Assembly: GCF_000516985.1 (NCBI RefSeq)
Contig: NW_006917099.1
Location: 1,814,685 to 1,878,684, forward strand
From: Pestalotiopsis fici W106-1
Taxonomy: Eukaryota; Ascomycota; Sordariomycetes; Amphisphaeriales; Sporocadaceae
Direction: 5' to 3'
Length of the DNA stretch: 64,000 nt
This document shows positions 46,277-58,933 of the stretch, piece by piece. The notes beneath the pieces are model-generated. The model did not search any database, had not been told where the DNA came from, and was given only the letters and a program-made list of their open reading frames with translations. The translations under genes and the position numbers were made by a program. Position 1 is the first letter of the stretch; every line of letters starts with the position of its first letter.

Positions 46277-47825
46277 TTAGGGGCCATGCTGTCCAAGCCC
46301 TCGAGCGCTGGATGCGTTGAATCTAGCGGATTCTTCCATCTCTATTATTGCGGTATTCCAAGTGCCGTCCCCCGGTAACTTGGCTAGCTCGGAAACGCTG
46401 GACGGGTAGTTGTTGTAGCCTGACTCGAGATTCTCGGCATCCCGCGTCTCCATTAGATCCAGGTCTGACTGGGTGGGCTTTCGCCGTTTGCCGTTGCTAC
46501 CACCAATGCTCCACGACGGCGGTGTCTTCCTGGCCCATACAGAGCCGTTGCTATTGCCCTTAGTACTGTCTCCAAGTCTTGTCCACGATCGGAACGTCGA
46601 GACGAGAGACACAACCCATGCCTGCTTTGTAAAAGCTCTCGGAATTCCGGGAGATGCAAACACCACCATGACAAAGGTAGCTTCACCGTAGGCCCAGATC
46701 ATGTTGATTGCACCGCCTCGGGTTGAATTTGCAATGTAGTCCATTACCGTGTTGGAATGAATACGCCCTATGGCGCAAACGAGAACACTTGGATAAGCAA
46801 GTTAGCCAAAGTCATAAAACAAATGATAAGACGATCGAGGCGGCGAGAACAGAGAGACTCACAAGACACCGAGAGAAAACACAAGCGAAACGCCGATCCG
46901 ACGTTGCTTTGTCAATTTCAGTTTCCAGATGACCGGTTGTGGCAACAGCAAGATGACAATATCCATGACTAGGTTGATGTATGAAGTCGCAATGTCAGTA
47001 GACTTTTGCGAGTACAGATCCGCGCAAGTACCGTCCACCCATGGCTGCCAAATCTTCTTTGGTGGATTGCACCTGCGGCAGGTCATGATGATGGCCACGC
47101 CGTAGGCAACTGTGTTGACGACAATCATTGCCGTCGTGGCCCAGAAGAACCAGTTTCTTGTTCTTGTTGGGACAAAAAGATGCCTCCATTCCAGAAGAAT
47201 GGCAGCTTTGGCGAAAAGCATGACCACTGCGTAGATGAGTCGATAGATCCATATCCACTGGACAAGGTCGTCAGCATGTGCATGTCGCAAATCAAGTGCA
47301 CCGGTAGAGTAAATACCATTGACCATTGCAAAGACGTCCCAGCACTAATGTTCCATCTATCAGTCATGAAACCAACTAATCTGATCGTGTGAATGACCAC
47401 TGCAGTGAGAGCCACAAAGGGTATCTGTTCTTGGCGTGAGCATGCGAGAATATGACAAGATCTGAGATGGACGCATCGTCCCAGTTTCACGTACATATGC
47501 AGTGAAACCAAGATCTATCATTGGAAATGGTTAGCATACATCTCTGCTCGCAACCGCATTGCCCCAGATCCACCAGAAATGACCTACAATCTTCAAGCTT
47601 CATGTTCCGAACGACGAAAACTCTCGAGTACAGACGAAGCAGACCGGTGATGATAACGAGTGCGAAGAAAGTCGCCATTACCGGAATGCCGATATCATTA
47701 CGGTTCGGTGGGTTGATGAGATTGGACACGGTGCCGTTGGGTGCTGCAAGAGCGGGAGAAGCGAGGATGTCTGCCTGTTCCGCCGAGGACATGCTGTCCC
47801 AACCCGGGAATGAACTTGAACTCAT
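46277..47825 (-). CDS. SAT4/PTH11-type rhodopsin-domain membrane protein (copy 3)
   Basis: Five exons, complement(46277..46787, 46863..47344, 47401..47424, 47495..47514, 47588..47825), give about 424 residues, including two micro-exons of 20 and 24 nt. The model closes in frame and restores MKLEDYLGFTAYIPFVALTA and CWDVFAMVNG; the donor at 47400 may shift by three bases. Landmarks are IPVMATFFALVIITGLLRLYSR, FAKAAILLEWRHLFVP, VMDIVILLLPQPVIWKLKL and WAYGEATFVMVVFASPGIPRAF, then a long polar tail. It belongs to the same broad family as copies 1 and 2 but to another branch (QPVIW in place of LPIPVI, and no IEPN motif). It is divergent from the HR-PKS. Confidence 0.78.
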
Positions 47826-48865
47826 CTTGAATGTCGCGATGGTGAAGCCTCTTGAGATGGTTCGTTGGGTTTGAGAGTCCAAATCCGTCCCGTCGCAATC
47901 CGATCTTTACCATACAGGTCGCACTTGCACGTGTGGAGCTGTGAACGCTGTCGTTGAGTTTTCAGACGGTAAGAAATGGCACGTCTACACCTTTAAGTTG
48001 AGAGCGCGCACCCTCGAAGTGGCCAAAAAGCGGGCTGACCCAAGCTGCGGTGCCTATTGCTTGCTTTGTTGCTGTATATCGTATAGCTAAATAAATGTAA
48101 TGGTGGAGACATGAAATATCCAACTCATGAATATTGAATGACATTTATCCTTGTAAATGTGGAGTTTCTGGCTTGAACACGTCAATCTATTCATGTATCG
48201 GGTCTCGCTTAGATTCAGGATTACTGTGTGGGAGCATCCTGCATCCTCTTGGAGAAGTCCTATGCCGGTTCACCTGCAGTAGCACTGCAAAATACTCTTT
48301 GCATCAATCAGGCGTTGTCATCGTGAATAATATTGTCTAGACCTGCAGTCATTCCTGGGATTCGGATCCTTCGTGTCGGCACGTTCCATTCAATTTTGCA
48401 GTGGTACAGATTCGCGACAAGGATGCGAGCAACTTTACGGAGAACTTACCTTTTTGGGCCTCCCCAGACACATTGTGATATATGTACTAACCGAGTTGGC
48501 ACTGCCCTGCAATCATCTGACGAGAGTAACAATCGGATCAAGGAAGTACTGTTGCAAGCTCAGGAAAGGGCCTATTTTTCGGTGTTGTTAGTGATGCACA
48601 TACGCTGAGCAACAGGCGCCCGTAATAAACAACTGTGAAAAATTGCATTTTCTTCTAGTCTATTTTGAGTATAACAAATGTAACATGTACCTCGTCAATC
48701 ATTTTCAGATATCTAAAATTTGGCGGTTATCATGGTTGCTGACAACTTATAGAAAGTGTGGCCATCTCGCCATTCTAATGATTTATGGCCAAGGCCACTT
48801 CTTGCTACTCTATCTCGACATTAGATCGGTGACATACAGTGACAATACTGCCTCGATTTACCATC
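47826..48865. other. Intergenic, divergent promoter region of SAT4-like copy 3 and the PKS
   Basis: About 1.04 kb between divergent starts. Short frames only, no gene recognised. Confidence 0.6.
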
Positions 48866-51800
48866 ATGGAAGTCAAACACCCTACAGAGCCCATTGCAAT
48901 CACTGGGTTTTCCTTTCGGATGCCCCAGGATGCTATCGACGAGTCCGGCCTATGGAATATCATGGAGAAGGGACTGAATGTCAAAACAAAATGGCCGGCG
49001 TCTCGATCCAATCCAGATGCATTCCACGACAATGGGTCGAAGAATCCAAATACAGTGAGTTGTTCTGTCGTTGAGGGCCAGCCCTGTCACATCTCTCTTG
49101 TGCACTTTGCGCCGTGATACTGGATGCTGATTCCTAAATTTCCACAGCTACCCAGCCACTATGCACACTTCATGAAAGAAGATCCGGGTGTGTTTGATGC
49201 CCCCTTCTTCTCCATAACGCCCAAGGAGGCTGCCTCGATGAGTCCCAGGCAGCGTCAAGCATTGGAAGTGGCATATCACACATTTGAGAGCGGTAGGATG
49301 ATCCCATTATCAAACTCAATGGTTGCCCCCGACTGACCGTTCATGTCTTTGATCTAGCTGGTATACCAATGGAAGACCTTCGTGGAAGTCTGACGGCTGT
49401 ATACGGTGCGTCCATGGCAGATGACTGGACGCTCATGTCGTCCAAGGATGCCGAGATGGTCCCACGAATGAGTATCACGGGGAATGCAGCAAGCTTGCTG
49501 CCAAACAAGATCAGCTGGTTCTTTGATCTTCGCGGACCCAGTGTTCATGTTGACACGGCTTGCTCAAGTGGTTTGACTGCATTGGATCTAGCATGTCAGA
49601 GTATCCTTTCCGGAAATGCAAAGGCGGTATGGCTCATTTATCCTCTCTGGAAGCAGAGGCTTCAGTCCTCTGCCAACTTGGATCCCCTCATTCGTTGACA
49701 ATAACGCTAATGACATTTAGGCTCTGGTATTTGGATCCAGCACTCTGTTGACCCCAGAAGCATCCCTGCATCTTGCAAATCTAAACTTTCTTTCCCCTGA
49801 CGGCTGTTGCTACAGTTTTGATTCCCGGGCCAATGGTTACGGCAGGGGCGAAGGCGTCGCAGCACTGTACTTGAAGCCTTTGCGGCAAGCCGTTAATGAC
49901 GGAGATGTTGTGCGCGCCATCGTGCGAGGGACCGCCTCGAACCAAGATGGCAGGACCCCTGGACTTACCCAACCAAGCAGCGATGCTCAGATTGAGCTGA
50001 TCAGGCATACATATGCGAAAGCTGGTCTAGATCTGAAAAAGACTAGATACGTTGAAGCACATGGTGAGTGACATTGGCAGCAATCGCTGTCTTGATTTCT
50101 TCTTTTTCTTTGGTTCTCCTTGCAATGTCTCAAAGTCCCAAGACTGACAGCTTGCCCAGGCACCGGCACGCCCATGGGTGATCCGCTTGAGGCAAGGGCA
50201 TGTGGAAGAACATTCGGGGCGGAGCGGTCCCCCGATGAGCCGCTGTACTTGTATGTACTCATCGAAGCCCTGCACTCTGACCAGGCACTAACCAGAATCC
50301 CAGGGGCTCAATAAAGGCAAATATAGGCCATCTTGAAGGATCTAGCGGCCCAGCAGGTGTCATCAAGGCTATCATGATGCTTGAACGAGGAATAATCCCT
50401 CCACAGGCACTCTTTGAAAGCTTGAACCCTGCTATTGACGCTGCTACCCATAATATCAAGGTAGACGCCATTCTTGAACGAATGAGACTGTGACTACAGT
50501 CGAACGCATTTGGCTGACTGCTTTATTTCATCTTTTAGATCCCGACGGCGATAACCCCGTGGCCTGAGCCGGGCGTACGTCGCATTTCAATCAACTCTTT
50601 TGGTTTTGGCGGAGCTAATGCGCACGCCATTCTCGACGATGCTGTCCATTACATGCGATCAAACAACCTGCAAGGTTTTCATCATTCCACTGATGTTCCT
50701 GAGCTTGTGCCATCCGGCCTCAACGGGCTCACCCGCTCGTCACATTCCGCTGTCAACGGCGCGATCCATGGCGTTGATGCGTCGGCCACTTCAGTGCCCC
50801 AACTACTAGTGTGGAGCGCGGTAGATGAACCTGCTATTCAACGCATGCTCCAATCGTACGCAGAGTACTATACCAAACACATTACCGGTCGACCCCGGAA
50901 GCTTGCGCAGCTCGCGTACACTTTGGCTGCGCGAAGAAGCATCATGTCGTGGAGGTCTTTTGCAGTACTGGAAGATGACCTCGTTGCTCCAGGTCCCGAA
51001 GCCATAGATGAGGACTCTGCTACAATAACGAAGCTGCCAACAGCGAAGCCACTACGCGTCAACCTCGGCAAGACTGATATCGCATTTGTCTTTACAGGTC
51101 AAGGAGCACAGTACGCTGGCATGGGACTAGAGTTATTGCATTACCCCATCTTTGCAAAAAGCCTACAAAAGTCCGATGAGATCTTTAACAGTCTAGGAAG
51201 TGAATGGTCTCTTCTTGGTGAGTTCAAATTACTCCATCGCACTCGACCTAAAGCTATAATTATGTCTCAAGTGAAGGTCTGGTGCTAACTTTTGAGTAGA
51301 TGCCATAAAAGATCAAGAGAAAATTGCCACACCCGAGTACAGCCAGCCGCTTTGCACGGCGCTACAAATTGCCCTGGTGGATCTCCTCCGGAGTTTCAAT
51401 ATCCTTCCTGCGGCCGTTGTGGGCCACTCGAGCGGAGAGATTGCTGCTGCATACACGTCAGGGGCATTATCGCATCACGACACTTGTAAAGTGGCATACT
51501 TGAGGGGCAAGCTGGCTGGACAATTGGCTCGACAACTCCATATATCTGGGACTCCCGGTGCCATGCTATCAGCCAATCTTTCCGAGGATGAGGTGCCCAC
51601 TTACTTGGAGAACCTAGGACTCAGTGCACCGGATGAGGCCTCGGTCTGCCTGGCTTGTGTCAACAGCCCCAAGAATGTCACGCTGGCGGGACCAGCAGAC
51701 CTGATCGACACTGTGAAGGCTGACCTCGACAAGAGAGGCGTCTTTGCTCAAAAGCTCAACACTGGACTTGCCTACCACTCTCCTGCCATGCGTGCTATCG

Positions 51801-54800
51801 CGCAGGAGTATGCAAGCAAGATCGGCCCGCTGGAAGCTGGAAAACAATCTGGTATCCGCATGATAAGCTCAGTGAGCGGGAAGCCGGTGCAGTCAGACAC
51901 GTTGGCATCGCCGCAGTATTGGGTTGACAATCTGGTATCCACAGTGCAATTCGCTGGGGCCTTGAAAGCCCTGACGACCCAGACGACTGCAAAACTTTCC
52001 GACAGCACAAGCGAACCACTGGTACTGACTGACTTGATTGAGATTGGCCCTCACGCGGCTCTCCGGCGACCTATAAAACAGACAGCCCCACAACTTCGTT
52101 ATCATGCTCTGCTGCAACGCTCAGCTTCACCGTTGCAGTCCACGTTGCACTTGGTCGGCAGCCTATTCTGTCTCGGATATCCTGTCTCTGTCACCGCAGC
52201 AAACGGCCAAGATCAGGGCAAAACCCCTTACTTGATCGATTGTCCAGCCTACCCCTTTGACCACAGCCGGAGGTACTGGGACGAATCTCGCCTGAGCAAG
52301 GATTGGAGACTGCGGGAGGGTTCTGGAGGATTCTTGCTTGGCCGTCGAACACATGACTGGAATCCGTTGAGGCCAAGATGGAGGAACTTGCTTTGCGTCG
52401 AGAATGCTGCATGGCTAGGTGAACACCACGTAAGTGCCCCTTAACTGTATACCGTATCCTACGGACCATACGATGCATATACTGCTGGCATGGCCCTCCT
52501 ATTTATCGCATTGTCGAGCAATGTGGCTCATGCTTCTATTTCAGGTAACTGGCACGCTCGTGGTTCCAGGGACTGGGAGTCTCGTCATTGCCTTGGAAGC
52601 TGCACGAGATGTAGTTGCAAGTAAAAACCGTAAAATCTCCGGTTTCAACTATAAAAATGTGGAGCTACTCTCTCCGCTTCGGGTTGGCCGCACAGCTCGA
52701 GACGCCGTGGAGATGGAGGTCCATCTCGACCAACACCAGCCAGCAGACGGAAAGGAATCAACATGGTTTCAATTTCGCATCTTTAGTCACAGCGACGGTC
52801 GTGTAACCAACACATGTACGGGCCAAATCCAGGTGCTCTTTGAAGAGGAAGCCACAAGTCTGTCTGCATACGAGCGCAAGTTGGAGGACGAGAAAATGCG
52901 CCGGCGATCACGAGAGATTCGCTCCCATTGCACCCAGCCGCTCGACGTGCGAACATTTTACAAACGCTTCCTCAAGTACGGGTTCCGCTATGGTCCGTCG
53001 TTCACAGTGGTGAGTGACACGATATATGATCCAGTCGGACAAATGTCAGCCGCTGGAAAAGTCAACTGGGACCCCGCTGCCCACGAGACAGCAGGTGATA
53101 GTCCTGTTCACCCAGGAATCCTTGATGGAATCTTGCAGGTCTTGCTGGCCACAGCACCAAAAGGGCTCAAGGGTACTTCGACCATGATTCCCCGGCGGAT
53201 CGAAAAGGTCTGGCTGTCGAACAGAATTTGGTCCAAGATGACTAATGCGGTGCACGTCGCAAGTGCATTAGCAGGAGCTGCCGATGACGGGAACCCGTCT
53301 ATGAATTTTTGGGCATTGGCAGATGATGACACGCCGTTGTGTTCCGTGGAAGGAGTTCAGTGCACCGAGATCTCTCGACCTGATCAGCCCGAGGATGAGC
53401 TGGTGGACAGGCGGCTTCTGTATAGCATTGACTGGAAGCCAAGGCTCAGTTCGCTCGCACCGGGGCAACTGCAAAACATTTGTGACACAACATCTGAGCG
53501 CTTGAATAATTATGACTCGGAATGCAATAAGATGGCGGCCTTTTTTCCCAAAGTCGAGTTGGCTCTACGGTCAGCGGCAAAATCAGCTCTGCACACAGTG
53601 CCGGAGTCTTGTCTCAGCGACCTCCCATCCTATTTCAGCAAATATATCGACTCTCTGAGATGGCAAGGCACAAACCAAAGCGCAGAAGCAGCCAACGACA
53701 AGGACCTCAGCCCCGCGGCGCTAGAGGCCCTTTTGCAAGAATGCGAGGTTGAATACCCTCAGTGGCACCTCTTCCCTGCCATTGCTCGCGCCCTGCCATC
53801 CATTCTCCGCAAGGAAACCGATCCACTAGAGCTCATGTTTGGAACGGGTGCCGCCAAGGCATTCTACACCAATGTGTACGGCAGCCACATGCTCTCCGGC
53901 GGTTTCCAGACTTTTATCAGCTTGGCTGCTCACGAGAATCCTAGACTGAGAATTCTGGAGGTGGGCGCAGGCACGGGAAGCTTTACGCGACACATTCTCT
54001 CCACTCTACACGGCATTGAGAAGGAGAGAGGAGGCACAGCATTCGAAGAGTATGTCTTTACAGATATCTCCACATCCTTCTTTGCAAATGCCCAAACCGA
54101 GTTCAAAGATCACCTTGCAAGAATGTCATTCAAGCCGTGGAACGTTGAACATGACGCGGGCGGAGAGCAGGGCGGGCTAGAAGCTGGGAGCTACGATATT
54201 ATTTTTGCCGGCAGCGTCCTGCACGCAACATCAAGCATTTCAAAGTCGTTGCGCCATCTCCGAAAATTGTTGAAGCCAGGAGGCCATCTAGTGTTGCAAG
54301 AGATTACCTCTGCACAGGTCGCTTGTGTCAACATCGCGTTTGGCACGCTAGAGGGATGGTGGCTCTCCGCGGAGAAATGGCGACAAAACGGACCACTGGT
54401 AACCCAAGAGCACTGGAATCGCGTGCTCAAGGATAATGGCTTCCAGGGAATCGGCCTTGCTTTGAAGGATTTCGAGGATGACGCGTACCACATTAGCACA
54501 ATTATGGTGTCGCGAGCGTCTGATGCACAAGACGACTTGCCGACTCAGGGCAAGCCAGTCGGTGCTCCCCGAGCACAACGCCGTCTCATCACTGTCAATG
54601 ACCAAGAATCAGCTTGTCAAACTTCCCTGGCGACAGAGCTTGGCCTGCTGGGCGATATCGAGCAAATTGTTGTCAACTTTGCCACCATTGGTCCTGAATG
54701 GACGGCATCGCCTGGCGACGTCGTTGTATGTCTCATTGACGTCGGAAGTCCCCGCTTTGCCGATCTCAGTGAGCAAGACTTTAAAAGATTCCAGTGGCTC

Positions 54801-57529
54801 ATTCAGGGCTCCAAGAACCTTTTGTGGGTTGGCGGAGGTGCAGGAGATATCTCCCAATCGAGCAAGACTGCTGGCTCTTTGCCATTCGATCCGCGGAGTG
54901 GGATTGCGACTGGAGCCTTGCGAACTATTCGTTCCGAGGAGAGCCATAAACGCATCGTCTCTCTCATCATCGATCAAGCACAGAACTATGAGATAAAAGA
55001 TATGGCCACTTTCGTTGCCAAAATTCTCGATTCTTGCTTTGCCAAGGACGAGTCTCTCAACAGCCCTGAAGTCGAGTTCGCTGTCCAGGATGGACACATT
55101 ACGATTGGGCGCCTAGCGTATGAGAAGCAGCTTGACGACGAGCGCGAGTCTCACGCACGACCACACGAGCAGATCCAGGATTGGTCAACCGGGCCAATGT
55201 TGGCCCTTGAAATCGAAAAGCCTGGCATGTTGGATTCGCTACGCTTTGTTGAGGACCCATCTTACAATGACGACCTTGCCGATGATGACGTGGAGATTGA
55301 CGCCGAGGCATGGCCAGTGAGCTTCCGAGATGTCTTTAGTGCTCTTGGCAAGGTCGGCAATGGAAAGCATCTTGGATGGGAATGCGCAGGCATTGTCACC
55401 CGGGTGGGCTCTGAAAGCTCGAAACATTTCAAGCCCGGCGAACGAGTTGTTCTGGGTACATTCGGCTCAATCAAAACTCGTCCCCGAAGCAAAATGCAGT
55501 TTGTATTCAAGATTCCCGACAACTTGTCAAGTATTGACGCAGTTTCACATGTCAATCCTGGCATGACAGCTTGGCATGGTCTGGTCAATCTTGCTAGATT
55601 GCAAAAGGGCGAGAAGGTGTTGATTCATTCGGCCGCCGGTGCTACGGGGCAAATGGCAATGAGTATCGCCACAATGATTGGGGCAGAGTGAGTTAATTCC
55701 CGGTCCGCACGTCATGTCCTTTGTTACTAACCCTCAATAGAATTTATGCCACCGTTGGCTCGGACGAGAAGAAGCAGTTTCTTCAAAAAGAGTTCAACAT
55801 ACCAGAAACCCGCATCTTCCAAAGCCGCGACACGTCCTTTGCGCAAGGTATTGCACGCACAACAAATGGGCAAGGAGTCGATGTCATTCTAAACTCTCTC
55901 GCCGGGGAAGGCCTGCAAGCTAGCTGGGAATGCATCGCACCTTTTGGACGATTCATTGAAATTGGCAAAGTTGACATCATGGCCAACGCCTCGCTCCCAA
56001 TGGGTATATTTGCCAAGAACGTCACCTTTGCCGCTGTGGATCTGGTGTCGATTGTCAAGGCAAACCCTGCGCTGGGAAGACAACTTCTGGCCAGTACAAT
56101 GGAGCTTGTTGCCAAGGGCTCACTGCAAGTGCCAAAGCCTTTGCACTTGTATCCGATTGGAGAGACTGAAAAGGCTCTCAGATTCATGCAAAGTGGAAGC
56201 AGCACTGGCCGCATCATCATCACCAAGACAGGGAATGACCAAGTGACTGTAAGTGAGAAGTAGCCCAATACATTTGACCACACTGACACATGACAGACAT
56301 TCCTTGTTCAGAGAAGCGAGTGGCGCTTTGAATCTGATGCCACATATGTCATTGTCGGAGGTCTCGGAGGCTTGGGCCGTGTGATAATCGACTGGATGGT
56401 ATCCAAAGGCGCCAGAAACTTTCTCGTCCCTTCACGCTCCGGCGCCTCATCCCAAGCCGCCTCGGACCTCGTGGCCCGACTAAGGGGTCAGGACATTTAC
56501 ATAGCAACGCCAAAATGTGACGTCTCCTCGGCCGCCGAATTCTCAAAGGTCCTGAGAGAACACACAGATTTCATGCCTCATGCTCCAATCAAGGGATGCA
56601 TCAACTCCGCAATGGCACTTCAAGATGCGATTTTCAGCAACATGACACACGACCAGTGGAGTAGGACTATTCAATCCAAGGTACAATCGAGCTTAAACCT
56701 GCACAATCTTCTGGCTCCTGACGTGGACTTCTTTATCATGTTGTCTTCGCTGGTAGGCATCTACGGTGCTATGGGTCAAAGCAACTATGCCGCCGGCTGT
56801 AGTTTCCAAGACGCCTTGGCCAGAGCTCGTACTGCCTCCAAGGCGTACCAGGGTACCTCGGTCTCGCTGGATCTTGGATGGCTGCTCGATGCCGGTATCG
56901 TCAGCGAGCGCGAAGACTACCGGCGGAAATGGGAGGGTGCTCAGGATATTGCCGGCGTCGGCGCCACGGACCTGATTGCGGTCCTGGATCACTTTTGCGA
57001 CCCGGCCCGGCACTCAATGTCGGCACCGGACTCATCGAGCTCTTCCCATGGCCGCAATCAATTGCTGGTTGGCGCGGTGATTCCAGCCGACCTGGACCGT
57101 CATGGCGAGAGCATCCCGCCATCCATGCATTATCCCCTGTTTGATGGGTTCCGAGTTGACCCTAGTAGAATCAATGGCGGAGGCGGTTCCCTGAACTCGG
57201 TACCCGAAACTCAGAGCGCAAGTGCTCGGTTCCGGGCAGCCACGTCGTTTGAGGAAAAGTATCATGCCGTCATTGATGCCCTCAGAGATAAATTAGCTCG
57301 GGGTTTGGACGTTGAATTGAGCGACGTGGATATAGGCAGGCCTGTTTCTAGCTACGGGGTTGACTCCTTGATGGCGGTAGAGCTGCGCAACTGGATGCGG
57401 AAAGACTACAATGTTGACATTGCCGTATTTGATATTTTGGGAGGGACTACGGTGACGGGCTTGAGTCGGCTTGTCGCCACCAGGGCAGACGAATCGGCCA
57501 ATGGACACGGCGAGAGAGACGCAGAATAG
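48866..57529 (+). CDS. Highly reducing type I polyketide synthase (KS-AT-DH-MT-ER-KR-ACP)
   Basis: Eleven exons close in frame to 2,628 residues: 48866..49054, 49148..49292, 49358..49626, 49721..50063, 50160..50250, 50304..50460, 50539..51217, 51300..52429, 52545..55687, 55741..56248 and 56297..57529. KS: Cys180 in DTACSSG, His315 in VEAHGTG, His355 in [21 protein letters not shown] and Ser668 in GHSSGE. DH: HxxxGxxxxP from His1000 and Asp1195 in [11 protein letters not shown]-MeT: EVGAGTG at about 1473. [14 protein letters not shown] near 2030. [10 protein letters not shown] at about 2239 and QSNYAAG. ACP: GVDSL with Ser2575. All catalytic motifs look intact, so a methylated, largely reduced chain is expected. 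The protein ends just after the ACP, with no thioesterase, reductase or carnitine acyltransferase domain. Confidence 0.92.
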
Positions 57530-57849
57530 CTGGTTGTCAAGGTTGTAATATGATTCAAGACCCGTTTTTTGTACACATAGTCAATCAACACATTTGGGAT
57601 ATATAAAGTAGAACTGAAACTTCTAATTCACTGAATGAGCAACAAGACTAATAATTAACCCGCCTATTAATATATTTACGCCGCGGTTATGAAATGAAGC
57701 CGCTCTTGCTTAATTAAACTAAATAAGCCTTTTAATCACTTCGAGGTATGTGACCCTGCCTCCATGAGTCTGCAGTGCAGCCGATGGTAATATGTTCGCT
57801 GCCTATAAGAGAAGGATATCCTGATGCCATTCTCTTGATTATTGATTTA
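57530..57849. other. Short intergenic, AT-rich
   Basis: About 320 bp downstream of the PKS, AT-rich around 57.6-57.72 kb. No gene is seen. Confidence 0.55.
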
Positions 57850-58933
57850 TTATAAAGTACCCGAGTCCGACAGAGGCGAGACAAGGTCGTTAGGAAATGC
57901 TTGCTGGCTGCTGATGCTAGATAGATCTCGCATATGCGTGTCTGCATCTACAGGCAACTCAACAGCCGACGCCACATTATGAGGCAAGGTCGAGTTGGTC
58001 TCGTTTCCCCAACCCCTGGACCACCAGTCAATTTGCTCCTTGGGCCCCTGAAACCACTACAACAATGCGTGTCAGTAATTGCCTTTCTCGACATGATGAA
58101 CAAGTCTCGAGTAGCTCTTTTGAGTATTATGTCCGAGTTGCTCTATTATAGCACCGTGTTGGGGAAGGTGTGCTCATGAGATAACCCAGAACGGGTAGAT
58201 GATGATATTTGAAATTACTTACCCACTGATCCTCGAATCCATTGTCGACCGTCATCAACGCAATTGAAAGCAGTCTTAGATCTTTGTCGTGATCAGATAA
58301 TGAAGCGCTGCGAGAGGACCTCGAGGAAATTTGTATTTGCTTCGGGTGAATCTGAGAGTCGGGTGTTCTGTCCGCAGTGTCGTTTCGTAATGTATCAAAT
58401 TGGTCACCATGCCAGGCGGACGCCGATGGACCTGGAGTAGCTTCCGCCAGATAAGTTACCTGGGGCAAGGCTGGTAGTTGCTTCCAAGTACTGAGATGTT
58501 GTACACTACGGCTGGTGTTTGAGGACCTAGCAGAGGGAACTACCTTGAGCTCAGGATCCCAAAGTCCATCATGGAGTGATGTTGTGGTGTAAAAGATTTT
58601 GGAAGACCCTTTCTTTGCGTCTATTGATCCAGCACTGAGTCCGTGGCTCGGACGCCGCCTTTCATTCTGCCTGGATGGCATTACTTCCATAACGTTGCAG
58701 CGGACTTGCTGGTTTGGATCCAGCGGGTCAACATGACCACGTGGCTGGCAATGGTCGGCGGTCCTTTTGCAGTGCTGATTTGTCCGATGTTGGTTCTTTC
58801 TTACAGCTGGAGGTCCCACGTGTGCGGATGAAAGCTCGGATGGAATGGTAAGACTTTTCTCGAGACGCTGAAGATTATGTGTCGTGAGGGGGGCTAGGAA
58901 GTCGTCAGGTGCATGTCGGTGAAAACCACCCAT
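57850..58933 (-). CDS. Hypothetical protein, two exons, function unknown
   Basis: Two exons, complement(57850..58056, 58223..58933), give 305 residues. The 166-nt intron (GTAAGT...GTTGTAG) joins NGFEDQW to WFQGPKEQIDWWSRGWGNE, and the second exon reaches a stop in frame. The protein is polar, rich in Ser, Pro, His and Arg, and probably largely disordered in its first 200 residues. Trp-rich WFQGPKEQIDWWSRGWG is the only distinctive patch. There is no signal peptide or membrane segment. The antisense strand of the first exon also holds a short hydrophobic frame (58643-58831), taken here as a shadow. I do not recognise the family. Confidence 0.5.

Noticed and set aside
52191..56289. Several 70-168 codon antisense frames across the PKS
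   Set aside because: They are shadows of the high-GC coding strand, which is fully explained by intact PKS domains.
58643..58831. Hydrophobic plus-strand frame antisense to the unknown protein at 57.8-58.9 kb
   Set aside because: Only 62 codons, no family match; the minus-strand model has good splice signals and a longer frame.
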